Below, piece after piece: positions 1 through 8,538 of a stretch of DNA of 64,000 bases. Origin of the DNA: Herbaspirillum sp. SJZ106 (lineage in GTDB: Bacteria > Pseudomonadota > Gammaproteobacteria > Burkholderiales > Burkholderiaceae_D). The DNA lies in assembly GCF_006715495.1 (NCBI RefSeq), contig NZ_VFNI01000001.1, positions 620,001-684,000 on the forward strand. The letters are read 5' to 3'. The position numbers and the translations under genes were made by a program. Every line of letters begins with the position of its first letter. The stretch's first letter is position 1. The notes under the pieces were generated by a model that saw nothing but the letters and a program-made list of their open reading frames with translations, did not search any database and was not told the DNA's origin.

Positions 1-997
1 CGGTGGCGCCGGTGGCGGTGGAGACGTTGTTGACGACGAACTGGCCGCTCATGCTGAACTGCTGCCAGCGCAGGTTGTGGTGCAGGCTCCAGCCATCGTC
101 GAAGCGGTGGGTCAGGGTATAGCCGAGGCGGGTTTCGGTGGCGTTGTAGGGGCGGGCCGAGGGTTCGCCGGTAAACAGCGAACGCGGCAGGCTGCCGTTC
201 CTGTTGCTGTAGATCGAACCGTACAGCGGCAAGCCTTGCTGGCGCACGTAGCTGCGCTCCTGGAAGCTGGTCAGGATGGTGAAGTCGGTACGCGGGCCCA
301 GGTCCAGCGACAGCGATGGCGCGATGTAACGGCTTTTGGACCAGACATGGTCGGTCGCATCGTTGCTGTTGGCGATGAGGCCGTTGATGCGGAAGGCCTG
401 CTTGCCGTTCTCGGACAGCGATTTGTTCAGGTCCACCGTGGCCTGGCGGAAATCATGGCTGCCCACGGTCACGTCGGCATTGGCGAAATCTTCGCCCTGG
501 GGCCGTTTGCTGACCATGTTGACCAACCCGCCCGGCAGGACTTGCCCATACAGCAGCGATCCCGGCCCCTTGAGCACTTCCAGTTGCTCCAGGCCGGACA
601 GTTGCTCGGCGACGCGGCTGGATGTGGTGGTGCGCAAACCGTCGAGATAGAGCGAATCGGATGCGACCTGGCCGCGGATGATGAAGTCGTCCCAGCCGCG
701 CCGGCCGTATTGGCCCGATACCACGCCGGGCACGTTCTTGAGGGCGTCGGCGATGGTCACCGCCTGCTGGCTGTCCAGCAGCGCGCGGGTGACGACCGTG
801 ATCGATTGCGGCGTTTGCGCCAGCGGCGTGTCGGACTTGTTGACCTGGGCGCGCTTGGCCTTGAAGCCGCTGGGGTTGTCGCCGTCGGCGCTCACGTTGA
901 CGGTGGGCAATTGCGTATCGGTTGTTTGGGCGGCGGCGAGCAAAGGCGGGAATGCGAGCAAAATGGCCACGGAGCCGCGGGAAAGCGAGGAGAGCAT
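1..997 (-). CDS. TonB-dependent siderophore receptor (N-terminal part)
   Basis: Partial gene that runs off the left edge; only about 332 N-terminal residues are present. The reverse-strand reading begins MLSSLSRGSVAILLAF with a Sec signal peptide ending near AAAQ, then a TonB-box-like TQLPTVNVSA. The plug domain follows, with TPQSITVVT, VTIADALKNVPGV, the GQVASDSLYLDGLRT stretch and LEVLKGPGSLLYGQVLPGG, and then the first beta-barrel strands. These are hallmarks of ferric-siderophore outer-membrane receptors energised by TonB-ExbBD. An in-frame stop lies two codons upstream, so ATG at 997 is the first possible start; no clear Shine-Dalgarno is visible. The ligand cannot be inferred. Confidence 0.93.
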   Translation of the reverse strand, partial: MLSSLSRGSVAILLAFPPLLAAAQTTDTQLPTVNVSADGDNPSGFKAKRAQVNKSDTPLAQTPQSITVVTRALLDSQQAVTIADALKNVPGVVSGQYGRRGWDDFIIRGQVASDSLYLDGLRTTTSSRVAEQLSGLEQLEVLKGPGSLLYGQVLPGGLVNMVSKRPQGEDFANADVTVGSHDFRQATVDLNKSLSENGKQAFRINGLIANSNDATDHVWSKSRYIAPSLSLDLGPRTDFTILTSFQERSYVRQQGLPLYGSIYSNRNGSLPRSLFTGEPSARPYNATETRLGYTLTHRFDDGWSLHHNLRWQQFSMSGQFVVNNVSTATGAT

Positions 998-1006
998 ATT
1001 TTAGTG

Positions 1007-1025
1007 AATAGGAATTGTTATTATT
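1007..1025 (-). promoter_or_regulatory. Possible Fur box before the receptor gene
   Basis: An AT-rich 19-mer just upstream of the receptor start matches the classical Fur consensus at about 12 of 19 positions by eye. The match is weak and rests mainly on position in front of a siderophore receptor gene. Confidence 0.25.
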
Positions 1026-1263
1026 TATGTTATCTCATTAATGTGCGACGCAACAAATATTTACAAATTTCTGGCATCGGCCGAACCTGATGCAGCCAGT
1101 CGGCCGGAGATGCGTCGCAGCATCCTTGCCCGGAAGCCGTCGCCTTTCGGGTGAATGTCCCGGGAGCGCCTGTCCCATCCGTATCCGAAGTGATGGCGCT
1201 TCATCATTCCGCATCAAATTTTTCATCTCAAATTAGTTTGCCAAACGATTTTTTCGCTGTTAC

Positions 1264-1283
1264 TTTTGGAACCGGTTCCAAAA
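1264..1283. promoter_or_regulatory. LacI-family operator (perfect 20-bp palindrome)
   Basis: TTTTGGAACCGGTTCCAAAA is a perfect palindrome with the central CpG typical of LacI/GalR operators. It lies just upstream of the LacI-family gene and shares the ACCGGT core of the PtxS operator known from Pseudomonas. A near-copy lies at 2516-2529 before the transporter genes, which points to autoregulation plus control of the downstream operon. Confidence 0.8.
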
Positions 1284-1294
1284 GATTCAAATAA

Positions 1295-2494
1295 ATGAGC
1301 AGCCCGGAACCCGGGAAGTACAAATCGACCGATAACGATCCTCTGATTTGGCGGGCAATAGTGAGACAAAGCATGAAGACCGGCACCGACCGGGTCACCA
1401 TCGCGCAGGTTGCGCGTGAGGCCGGCGTGTCGAAAACCAGCGTATCCAGATTTCTCGGCGGCGAGTTCGACGCGCTGTCGGCGCGCCTGCGCGACCAGAT
1501 CGGCAAGACCATCGCCCGTCTCGGCTACCAGCCCAGCCAGATGGCGCGCGGCCTCAAGGGCGGGCGTACCCGGCTGATCGGCATGCTGGTGGCCGACATC
1601 CTCAATCCGTATTCGGTGGCGGTGCTGCACGGCGCCGAAGCCGCGTGCCAGAAATATGGCTACACGCTCATGCTGTGCAATACCGGCAACGACGAGCAGC
1701 GCGAGAAGCAGTCGCTGGCGGCGCTGCATTCCTACAGCGTGGAGGGCCTGCTGTTCAATACGCAGGGACGCAATGTGACGCCGCTCAAGGAACTGGGGCA
1801 GGCCGCGTTTCCGGTGGTGCTGCTGGACCGTCGTGTCGAAGGTTGCGATTTCGACCTGGTCGGCCTGGATAACGTCGGCGCGGCGCAACTGGCCACGCGC
1901 CATTTGCTGGAGCAGGGCTATACCGATATCGCCCTGGTAGTGCAGCCATTGCACGGCGTGAGTTCGCGCCAGGGGCGCCAGGCGGGATTTCTGCAGGCGA
2001 TGGAGCAGTATGCGCATTGCCATGGCGAAACGCTGGAGGTGCACATCGACCAGCCCGGCCATACGGCCACGGTGCTGCGCGAATTCTTCCTGCGCCGGAG
2101 CGACAGCGGCGGCCGCATCGCCATCCTGGCCGGCAACGGCATGGTGGCGCTGCAGATCGCGCTGGCGCTGCAGAGCATGAAGCTGCGTTTTCCGGACGAT
2201 GTCGGCCTGCTGAGTTTCGATGAACTCGCATGGTCGCCGCTGGTGGGCGCCGGCATCAGCACCATCGAGCAGCCTACCTACGAGATCGGCTTTACGGCCA
2301 TTGAACGCCTGCTGGTGCGCATCAATGGCGAGCGCTCGGTGCGCATGGAGATTCTGCTGGACGGCCGGCTGATCAGTCGCGGTTCCAGTCGCAGCGTGGC
2401 CGGCAATGACGAGATGGCCTTGAGCAGCAGGGCGGCGCAAAAGATCGCGCATGCCGGCGCGATGACGCAGGGACAGGGAGCGGTTGCCGCATGA
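1295..2494 (+). CDS. ptxS: LacI-family transcriptional regulator (PtxS-like)
   Basis: Repressor-type regulator of 399 residues from ATG 1295, or 373 from ATG 1373. The helix-turn-helix VTIAQVAREAGVSKTSVSRFL comes next, then the hinge QPSQMARGLKGGRTRLIGMLV and a periplasmic-binding-protein-like effector domain to the end. In LacI proteins the HTH normally starts a few residues from the N terminus, which favours the 1373 start. Starting at 1295 would put the ATG only 11 bases after the operator. Neither start has a strong ribosome-binding site. The neighbouring kguE/kguK/kguD genes and the shared operator suggest it is PtxS, which responds to 2-ketogluconate in Pseudomonas. The effector is inferred from context only. 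Confidence 0.85.
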   Translation: MSSPEPGKYKSTDNDPLIWRAIVRQSMKTGTDRVTIAQVAREAGVSKTSVSRFLGGEFDALSARLRDQIGKTIARLGYQPSQMARGLKGGRTRLIGMLVADILNPYSVAVLHGAEAACQKYGYTLMLCNTGNDEQREKQSLAALHSYSVEGLLFNTQGRNVTPLKELGQAAFPVVLLDRRVEGCDFDLVGLDNVGAAQLATRHLLEQGYTDIALVVQPLHGVSSRQGRQAGFLQAMEQYAHCHGETLEVHIDQPGHTATVLREFFLRRSDSGGRIAILAGNGMVALQIALALQSMKLRFPDDVGLLSFDELAWSPLVGAGISTIEQPTYEIGFTAIERLLVRINGERSVRMEILLDGRLISRGSSRSVAGNDEMALSSRAAQKIAHAGAMTQGQGAVAA

Positions 2495-2515
2495 GGCGCC
2501 CCATGCGATTCATTC

Positions 2516-2529
2516 TGGAACCGGTACCA
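2516..2529. promoter_or_regulatory. Second LacI-type operator, before the ABC/kgu operon
   Basis: TGGAACCGGTACCA differs at one base from the core TGGAACCGGTTCCA of the operator at 1264-1283. It sits about 240 bases before the binding-protein gene, in the only gap between the regulator and the transporter operon. Confidence 0.7.
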
Positions 2530-2766
2530 AGGATTGTGACCGGATGTACTGGATAGATCGGATAGTTGACGCCGGCAGATTGAACTCGGCTGGTAAGACC
2601 TTAAAGCATGACAGATGGCATGACGTCATCGGCGCGAAAAACTGGATTGCAGGACCACCGGCCTTGATGGCCGGGCAACAGACCTGAGAGATATCAGGCA
2701 GGCAATAAAGAGGGGCGCAAGCCTTACGGACTGCCGTGACCCACGGCGCATTTTCAGGAGACTAGG

Positions 2767-3570
2767 ATGAGCATCAAGAAGCTTTTCAGCACCAAATTCA
2801 TCGCGCTGACCTTGGCCGCGACCTGCGCGGTCGCTGGCGCAGCCAGCGCCAGCGCGCAGAGCATCGCCGAGCTGACCAAGAAGGGCAAGATCACCATCGG
2901 CGTGGTCAGCGGCACCCCGCCGTTCGGCAGCGTCGATGCCAAGGGCACGCCGATCGGCTACGACGTCGATGTGGCGAACCTGATCGGCAAGTACCTCGGC
3001 CTGCCGGTGGAAATCGTCCCGCTGGTGCCGCCGGCCCGCATCCCGGCGCTGGAGTCGGGCAAGGTCGACATGCTGGCCGCGACCCTGGCGCCGACGCCGG
3101 AGCGCGCCAAGGCGGTCTTGTTCACCATTCCCTACAGCGGCTTCGAGCTGTCCATCGTCGGTCCGGTCGGTTCCAACTACAAGAAGCTGGATGACCTGGT
3201 GAAGAAGAAGGTCGGCGTCTCGCGCGGCAGCACCAACGACACCGCGCTGACCCGCCTGGCGCCTCCGGGCACCGTGCTGGTTCGCTTCGAGGACGACTCC
3301 ACCGTGACCCAGGCGTTGCTGTCCAATCAGGTCGATGCGATCTCGATCCCCAATACCATGGCGACCGAAATCGTGAAGACCCGCGGCCAGGGCAAGATCG
3401 AAGTCAAGTTCCCGTACTCGGTGCAGCCGAACTCGATGACCGTGCGCAAGGGCTCCTATGAACTGCAGCAGTGGCTCAACAACTTCATCTACTACGTCAA
3501 GCTGAACGGCGAACTGGATGCGATCTCGCGCAAGTGGTCGGGCCCGTTGCCGAACCTGCCGGTGTTCTGA
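2767..3570 (+). CDS. ABC transporter substrate-binding protein (family 3, polar-amino-acid type)
   Basis: Periplasmic solute-binding protein of 267 residues. Signal peptide is about residues 1-31, cleaved after ASASAQ. The SBP_bac_3 fold is shown by KITIGVVSGTPPFGSVD, IGYDVDVANLIGKYLG, LESGKVDMLAATLAPTPER and VGVSRGSTND. The Arg of TPER, which binds the ligand carboxylate in this family, is kept. The Asp that normally binds the alpha-amino group (VDAxxxD in HisJ-like proteins) appears to be replaced in VDAISIPN, which suggests a ligand that is not an amino acid. Good Shine-Dalgarno AGGAG eight bases upstream. It is the first gene of an operon running to the kgu genes; 2-ketogluconate is the proposed ligand, by context. 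Confidence 0.9.
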   Translation: MSIKKLFSTKFIALTLAATCAVAGAASASAQSIAELTKKGKITIGVVSGTPPFGSVDAKGTPIGYDVDVANLIGKYLGLPVEIVPLVPPARIPALESGKVDMLAATLAPTPERAKAVLFTIPYSGFELSIVGPVGSNYKKLDDLVKKKVGVSRGSTNDTALTRLAPPGTVLVRFEDDSTVTQALLSNQVDAISIPNTMATEIVKTRGQGKIEVKFPYSVQPNSMTVRKGSYELQQWLNNFIYYVKLNGELDAISRKWSGPLPNLPVF

Positions 3571-3759
3571 GCGGTTATTTCGGATTGGCTGGATCATCGT
3601 TCGGACTGGATAGCGGCGTAGCCGCGTATCGCAGGCGCACAGACGGCGCGCCTGCGATGCGGCCCTGAAGGGCCTGTTCGGTTCGAGCGGGAGGAAACAG
3701 GCAAAGAGTGCAGTTGAAGTCGCGCTATCCCCGATGGCGGAAAGCGCAAGGAGTACACA

Positions 3760-4455
3760 ATGCATTACGACTTTCAGTTCGCGTTCATCTTTCAGCATCT
3801 GGACCAGTTGCTGATGGGCGCGCTGCTCACCATCCGGCTGAGCGCGCTGTCGATGATTTGCGGTTTGGCGGTGGGGATCTTCGGAGCGATCGTGAGCATT
3901 CACGGTTCGGCCCCGGCCCGCTTCGCGGTGACGTCCTATGTGGAGCTGATCCGCAGCACGCCGTTCCTGGTCCAGCTGTTCATCATTTTCTTCGGCTTGC
4001 CTTCGATCGGGGTGCAGGTCGATGCCAACCTCGCCGCGCTGGTGGCGATGACGGTCAACCTCGGCGCCTATTCCACCGAGATCGTGCGCGCCGGCATGAT
4101 GGCGATCCATCCTTCGCAGATCGAGGCGGCGCAGGCGCTGGCCATGACGCGCGCCCAGGTGATCCGGCATGTGGTGTTGACGCCGGCGCTGGAGAAGGTC
4201 TATCCGGCGCTGGCCAGCCAGTTCACGCTGATGATGCTGGCCTCCAGCATCGTGTCGGCGATCTCGGCCGAGGAGCTGACCGCCACTGCCAACCTGCTTG
4301 ATGCAGAGACCTTCCGCAGCTTCGAGATCTACCTGGTGGTGATGTTCCTCTACATCGCACTGGCGCTGCTGTTCCGACTGGCCTTCTGGCTGATCGGCCT
4401 GGTTGTGTTCAAACGTCGCCGCCGTCTGGGCGTTCCCCGTCCGAGGAGGATGTAA
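3760..4455 (+). CDS. ABC transporter permease, polar-amino-acid family
   Basis: Inner-membrane permease of 231 residues. Several hydrophobic helices and the EAA loop (IEAAQALAMTRAQVIRHVVLTPA, around residues 125-150) identify the HisMQ/GlnP-type family. It starts with ATG 3760 behind AAGGAG and ends in TAA, overlapping the next gene start by one base, so translation is probably coupled. It should pair with the second permease as a heterodimer. The 189 bases between the binding-protein gene and this gene contain no other gene. A basic C-terminal tail (KRRRRLG) is present. Confidence 0.9.
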   Translation: MHYDFQFAFIFQHLDQLLMGALLTIRLSALSMICGLAVGIFGAIVSIHGSAPARFAVTSYVELIRSTPFLVQLFIIFFGLPSIGVQVDANLAALVAMTVNLGAYSTEIVRAGMMAIHPSQIEAAQALAMTRAQVIRHVVLTPALEKVYPALASQFTLMMLASSIVSAISAEELTATANLLDAETFRSFEIYLVVMFLYIALALLFRLAFWLIGLVVFKRRRRLGVPRPRRM

Positions 4456-5105
4456 TGCTTTCAGAATTTTCCTTCGACCAGTTCCTGTTCCTGCTGGAAG
4501 CGGCGCAGTGGACCCTGCTGCTGTCCGCGCTGGCCTTCGTCGGCGGCGGCATCGCCGGCTTCATCGTGGCCCTGATGCGCACCTCGCACATCCAGGCGCT
4601 GCGTTTCATTTCGGCGGTCTACATCCAGATCATCCAGGGCACGCCGGTGCTGATCATCCTGTTCCTGTCGTTCTACGGGCTGGCGATCTTCGGCTACAAG
4701 CTGCCGCCGATGGTGGCGGCGACCATCGCCATGACGATCTATGCCAGCGCCTACCTGGGCGAGATCTGGCGCGGTTGCATCGAGGCCGTGCCGGTGCCGC
4801 AGTGGGAAGCCTCGACCGCGCTGGCCATGACGCGCTGGCAACAACTGCGCTACGTGATCTTGCCGCAGGCCATGCGCATCTCGCTGCCGCCCACCGTGGG
4901 CTTCCTGGTGCAGATCGTCAAGAACACCTCGATCGCATCCATCATCGGCCTGGTGGAACTGGCCCAGGCCGGCAAGCTGGTCAGCAACGCGACCTTCCAG
5001 CCGTTCCTGGTGTTCCCGGTCGTGGCCGCCATTTATTTCGTATTCTGCTATCCGCTGTCGCGCTTCAGCTTCGCCTTAGAGAGGAAATTACATGCCCATC
5101 GTTGA
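4455..5105 (+). CDS. ABC transporter permease, polar-amino-acid family (second subunit)
   Basis: Inner-membrane permease of 216 residues, homologous to the preceding subunit. Transmembrane helices and the EAA motif (WEASTALAMTRWQQLRYVILPQAMRISLPP, about residues 115-145) are visible. The start codon overlaps the TAA of the upstream permease by one base and the end overlaps the ATPase gene by 14 bases, so the three genes form a tightly coupled unit. Confidence 0.9.
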   Translation: MLSEFSFDQFLFLLEAAQWTLLLSALAFVGGGIAGFIVALMRTSHIQALRFISAVYIQIIQGTPVLIILFLSFYGLAIFGYKLPPMVAATIAMTIYASAYLGEIWRGCIEAVPVPQWEASTALAMTRWQQLRYVILPQAMRISLPPTVGFLVQIVKNTSIASIIGLVELAQAGKLVSNATFQPFLVFPVVAAIYFVFCYPLSRFSFALERKLHAHR

Positions 5106-5826
5106 GATTGACAACATCACCAAGAGCTTCGGCAGCAACCAGGTCCTCAACGGCATCTCGCTGTCGGTCGAACGCGGCCAGGTGGTGGCGATCATCGGTC
5201 GCTCGGGTTCCGGCAAGAGCACCATGCTCCGCTGCATCAACGGCCTGGAAACCATCGACGGCGGCAGCATCACCGTGGCCGGGCACAAGCTGACCAACAA
5301 GCATGAGCACCTGATCGAGTTGCGCAAGGACGTGGGCATGGTGTTCCAGCACTACAACCTGTTTCCGCACCTGACGGTGGAGGAAAACATCATGCTCTCG
5401 CCGCGCATCGTCAAGAAGGTCGCCACCGAGGCCAGCCGCGAGACCGCCATCAAGGTGCTCAAGCAGGTCGGGCTGGAGCACAAGCGCGACGCCTATCCCG
5501 AGCAGCTTTCCGGCGGCCAGCAGCAGCGCGTGGCGATCGCGCGTTCGCTGGCGATGGAGCCGCAGGTGATGCTGTTCGACGAGGTGACCTCGGCGCTGGA
5601 TCCTGAGTTGACGGTCGAAGTGCTGAAGGTGATGGAAGAGCTGGCGCGCGGCGGCATGACCATGCTGCTGGTCACGCACGAAATGGAATTCGCCCGCCGC
5701 GTGGCCGACCTGACCGTTTTCATGCATCAGGGCCGGGTGTGGGAGGCGCGGCCGTCGAAGGAGTTCTTCGCCGATCCGCAGACGCCGGAAGCCAGGCAGT
5801 TCATCGGCGCGGGTTCGGTCAAATGA
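5092..5826 (+). CDS. ABC transporter ATP-binding protein, polar-amino-acid family
   Basis: Cytoplasmic ATPase of 244 residues driving the importer. Walker A is GRSGSGKST (about residues 36-44), the signature is LSGGQQQ (about 141), Walker B is VMLFDEVTSALD and the H-loop is LLVTHEM. These match the GlnQ/HisP subfamily. A Shine-Dalgarno GAGG lies inside the end of the upstream permease gene. The stop codon overlaps the next start in an ATGA junction, linking the importer directly to kguE. Confidence 0.93.
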   Translation: MPIVEIDNITKSFGSNQVLNGISLSVERGQVVAIIGRSGSGKSTMLRCINGLETIDGGSITVAGHKLTNKHEHLIELRKDVGMVFQHYNLFPHLTVEENIMLSPRIVKKVATEASRETAIKVLKQVGLEHKRDAYPEQLSGGQQQRVAIARSLAMEPQVMLFDEVTSALDPELTVEVLKVMEELARGGMTMLLVTHEMEFARRVADLTVFMHQGRVWEARPSKEFFADPQTPEARQFIGAGSVK

Positions 5827-6566
5827 CTCCCGTCCTGGTGGCGGCCTCCGCTTACGGGGCCGATCTGGTGCGCCGCGTGGGCCATGCCGACCTGGTGCAT
5901 ATAGTGGCCGGCGCCGGCGCGGCCGGGCTGGAGATCCGGCGCGAGCTGTTCGACGGCCCGCAGGACCTGCCGGCCTTGCGCGCGCTCATTGCGCAGCGCA
6001 AGCTGTTTTCGGTCTACTCGGCGCCGTTCGAGCTGTTCGGCGCGGACGGCAAGTTCGACCGGGCGACGATCGAGCTCGCCATGGCCGAGGCGGAAGAGGT
6101 GGGCGCGCGTTACCTGAAGGTTTCGCTCGGCCATTTCTCGGCGGCCAGCGACTTGCAGGCATTGTTGCGTTACCTGTCAAAGGCGCCGGTCGAGGTATTG
6201 CTGGAAAACGACCAGACCGCGCAGGGCGGCAGGCTGGAGCCTATCGTCAGCTTCCTTTCCCTGTGCACCGGCAACGGTCATGCCTTCGGCATGACTTTCG
6301 ATATGGGCAACTGGCGCTGGCACGGCATCGACCCCGACCTGGCGGCGCGCACGCTGGCGCCGTATGTGCGCTACGTGCATTGCAAGGGCGTGCGCGAAGA
6401 CCAGGGCAAGCTCAAGGCGGTGCCGCTGGAAGCGCAGGATGCGCATTGGCCGCAATTGCTGTCGCACTTCCCCAAGGGAATACAGCGGGCCATCGAGTTC
6501 CCGCTGGTGGGCAGCGACCTGGAGGAAGTCACGCGGCGCTACGTGGCGCTACTGGCTTCGGTTTGA
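5823..6566 (+). CDS. kguE: KguE-like sugar phosphate isomerase/epimerase
   Basis: TIM-barrel protein of 247 residues in the xylose-isomerase-like (AP_endonuc_2) superfamily. Metal-ligand-type positions are seen in LLENDQT, TFDMGNW and VHCKGVRE. The start MTPVLVAASAYG overlaps the ATPase stop by four bases. In Pseudomonas, kguE belongs to the 2-ketogluconate operon with kguK and kguD; its exact reaction is not settled. The adjoining PfkB kinase and 2-hydroxyacid dehydrogenase support the same assignment here. Other sugar-acid isomerase roles are possible. Confidence 0.8.
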   Translation: MTPVLVAASAYGADLVRRVGHADLVHIVAGAGAAGLEIRRELFDGPQDLPALRALIAQRKLFSVYSAPFELFGADGKFDRATIELAMAEAEEVGARYLKVSLGHFSAASDLQALLRYLSKAPVEVLLENDQTAQGGRLEPIVSFLSLCTGNGHAFGMTFDMGNWRWHGIDPDLAARTLAPYVRYVHCKGVREDQGKLKAVPLEAQDAHWPQLLSHFPKGIQRAIEFPLVGSDLEEVTRRYVALLASV

Positions 6567-6579
6567 CGGAAAGAGAACG

Positions 6580-7530
6580 ATGACTACGGATGCAGTGCAG
6601 CTGGATGTGGTGACCTATGGCGAGGCGCTGGCCTTGCTGGTGGCCGATGAGGTCGGGGCCTTCGAGGATGTGGAGAAATACACGCGGCGCCTGGCCGGCG
6701 CCGAGACCAACGTGGCCATCGGGCTGGCGCGGCTGGGATTGAAGGTGGGCTGGGCCAGCCGCGTGGGCAACGACTCGTTCGGGCGCTTCATCAGGAAGCG
6801 CGTGGCGCAGGAAAACGTCGATGTCAGCCGCGTGATCACCGACATGGAATTTCGCACGGCGATCCAGTTGAAGGCCAAGGCGGTGGATGGGGCCGATCCG
6901 GCGATCGAGTATTACCGCAAGGGTTCGGCCGCCAGCCATTTGTCGGTGGCCGACTTCGACGAGCGGTATTTCGGCAATGCGCGCCACCTGCATGCGACCG
7001 GCATTGCGCCGGCGCTGTCGGCGACCACCATGCAATTCGCCCATCATGCGCTGGACTTCATGCGCGCGCGCGGCAAGACGATTTCCTTCGATCCCAACCT
7101 GCGTCCCATGCTGTGGCCATCGCAGGAGGCAATGGCGCAGAAGCTCAACGAGCTGGCCTTCAAGGCCGACTGGGTCTTGCCGGGGCTGTCCGAAGGAAAA
7201 ATCCTGACGGGCTACACCCAGGCCCGCGATATTGCCGCCTTCTACCTGGAGCGCGGCGTATCGATGGTGGTCATCAAGCTCGGCGCCGAGGGCGCGTACT
7301 GGCGCAATGCCGACGGTGAAGGCACGGTTGCCGGCGTCAAGGTCAAGGAAGTGGTCGATACGGTAGGCGCCGGCGACGGTTTCGCGGTCGGCGTCATCAG
7401 CGGCATGCTGGAAGGATTGCCGGTCGAGCAGGCGGTGATGCGCGGCAACCGCATCGGCGCCTTCGCCATCCAGGTGGTGGGCGACATGGAAGGCCTGCCG
7501 ACCCGTGCGGAGCTGGAGGCCGCGGGCTAA
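6580..7530 (+). CDS. kguK: PfkB-family sugar kinase, probable 2-ketogluconate kinase
   Basis: Ribokinase/PfkB-family kinase of 316 residues. The N-terminal Gly-rich motif is VVTYGEALALLV, and the ADP-site and anion-hole signature DTVGAGDGFAVG lies near residue 260 and contains the catalytic Asp. Chosen start is ATG 6580, 13 bases after kguE, behind GGAAAGAG; an open frame further upstream is only an overlap with kguE. Close relatives phosphorylate 2-ketogluconate or 2-keto-3-deoxygluconate. The kguE and kguD neighbours favour 2-ketogluconate to 2-keto-6-phosphogluconate. Confidence 0.82.
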   Translation: MTTDAVQLDVVTYGEALALLVADEVGAFEDVEKYTRRLAGAETNVAIGLARLGLKVGWASRVGNDSFGRFIRKRVAQENVDVSRVITDMEFRTAIQLKAKAVDGADPAIEYYRKGSAASHLSVADFDERYFGNARHLHATGIAPALSATTMQFAHHALDFMRARGKTISFDPNLRPMLWPSQEAMAQKLNELAFKADWVLPGLSEGKILTGYTQARDIAAFYLERGVSMVVIKLGAEGAYWRNADGEGTVAGVKVKEVVDTVGAGDGFAVGVISGMLEGLPVEQAVMRGNRIGAFAIQVVGDMEGLPTRAELEAAG

Positions 7531-7578
7531 TCCGGCCCAAGCAATGCAATTCAACAGGACAACAGGACAGGAAGACCG

Positions 7579-8538
7579 ATGAAACAGCGTGTGGTGGTGT
7601 ACAAGAAATTGCCGGAGCATCTGACGGAGCAACTGCAAGCTGAATTCGATGTGACCCTGTTCGACCGCATCAACGACGGCAACCGCGCCGCGTTCCTGGA
7701 AGCGCTCAAGACCGCCCACGGCATGATCGGCGCCAGCCTGCCGATCACCAACGAGATGCTGGAAGGCGCGCCGGCATTGAAGATCGCCTCGACTGTCTCG
7801 GTCGGCGTCGACAATTTCGACCTGGACTATTTCAAGCAGCGCGGCCTGATGCTGGCGCACACCCCCGGCGTACTCACCGAAGCTACCGCCGACACCATCT
7901 TTTCCCTGATCCTGGCCAGCGCGCGCCGCGTGGTGGAGCTGGCCGAGTTCGTCAAGGCCGGCAACTGGAGGGGCAGCATCGGCGAAGCGCAATACGGCGT
8001 CAACGTGCACGGCAAGACATTGGGCCTGATCGGCATGGGCCGCATCGGCAGCGCGGTGGCGCGGCGCGCCCATCACGGTTTCGGCATGAAGATCCTGTAC
8101 AACAACACGCGCCCCAATCCCGAGGCCGAGCGCGAGCTGGACGCTACTTTCGTCAGCAAGGAGGCCTTGCTGGCGCAATCCGACTTCGTCTGCCTGATGC
8201 TGCCGCTGACGCCGGAGACAGAAAAGATGTTCGGCGCGCGCGAGTTCGGGCTGATGAAGCGCAGCGCCATTTTCATCAACGCCTCGCGCGGGCGCATCGT
8301 CGATGAGGCCGCGCTGATCCAGGCCTTGCAGGACAGGACCATCCATGCCGCCGGCCTCGACGTGTTCGAAGTCGAGCCGTTGCCGGCCGATTCGCCGTTG
8401 TTGACGCTTTCCAACGTGGTGGCCTTGCCGCATATCGGTTCGGCCACGCACGAAACGCGCATGGCGATGGCCGAGTTGGCCGTGGCCAACCTGGTTGCCG
8501 GTTTGCGTGGCGAGAAGGTGCCGCATCTGGCGGCCTGA
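7579..8538 (+). CDS. kguD: D-2-hydroxyacid dehydrogenase, probable 2-keto-6-phosphogluconate reductase
   Basis: NAD(P)-dependent D-isomer-specific 2-hydroxyacid dehydrogenase of 319 residues. The nucleotide-binding motif GLIGMGRIGSAVA starts near residue 150. The catalytic Arg lies in INASRGRIVDE (about 236), Glu in DVFEVEP (about 265) and His in LPHIGSATHETR (about 284). The stretch TVSVGVDNFDLDYFKQRG resembles KguD and GhrB. In the Pseudomonas route KguD reduces 2-keto-6-phosphogluconate to 6-phosphogluconate, joining the pentose phosphate and Entner-Doudoroff pathways. It is the last gene of the operon, 48 bases after kguK. A free-acid 2-ketogluconate or glyoxylate reductase is the alternative. 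Confidence 0.83.
   Translation: MKQRVVVYKKLPEHLTEQLQAEFDVTLFDRINDGNRAAFLEALKTAHGMIGASLPITNEMLEGAPALKIASTVSVGVDNFDLDYFKQRGLMLAHTPGVLTEATADTIFSLILASARRVVELAEFVKAGNWRGSIGEAQYGVNVHGKTLGLIGMGRIGSAVARRAHHGFGMKILYNNTRPNPEAERELDATFVSKEALLAQSDFVCLMLPLTPETEKMFGAREFGLMKRSAIFINASRGRIVDEAALIQALQDRTIHAAGLDVFEVEPLPADSPLLTLSNVVALPHIGSATHETRMAMAELAVANLVAGLRGEKVPHLAA

Noticed and set aside
77..1090. Plus-strand open frame of 337 codons
   Set aside because: It is the complement of the TonB-dependent receptor gene; its translation is Arg/Ala/Gly-rich, without domains.
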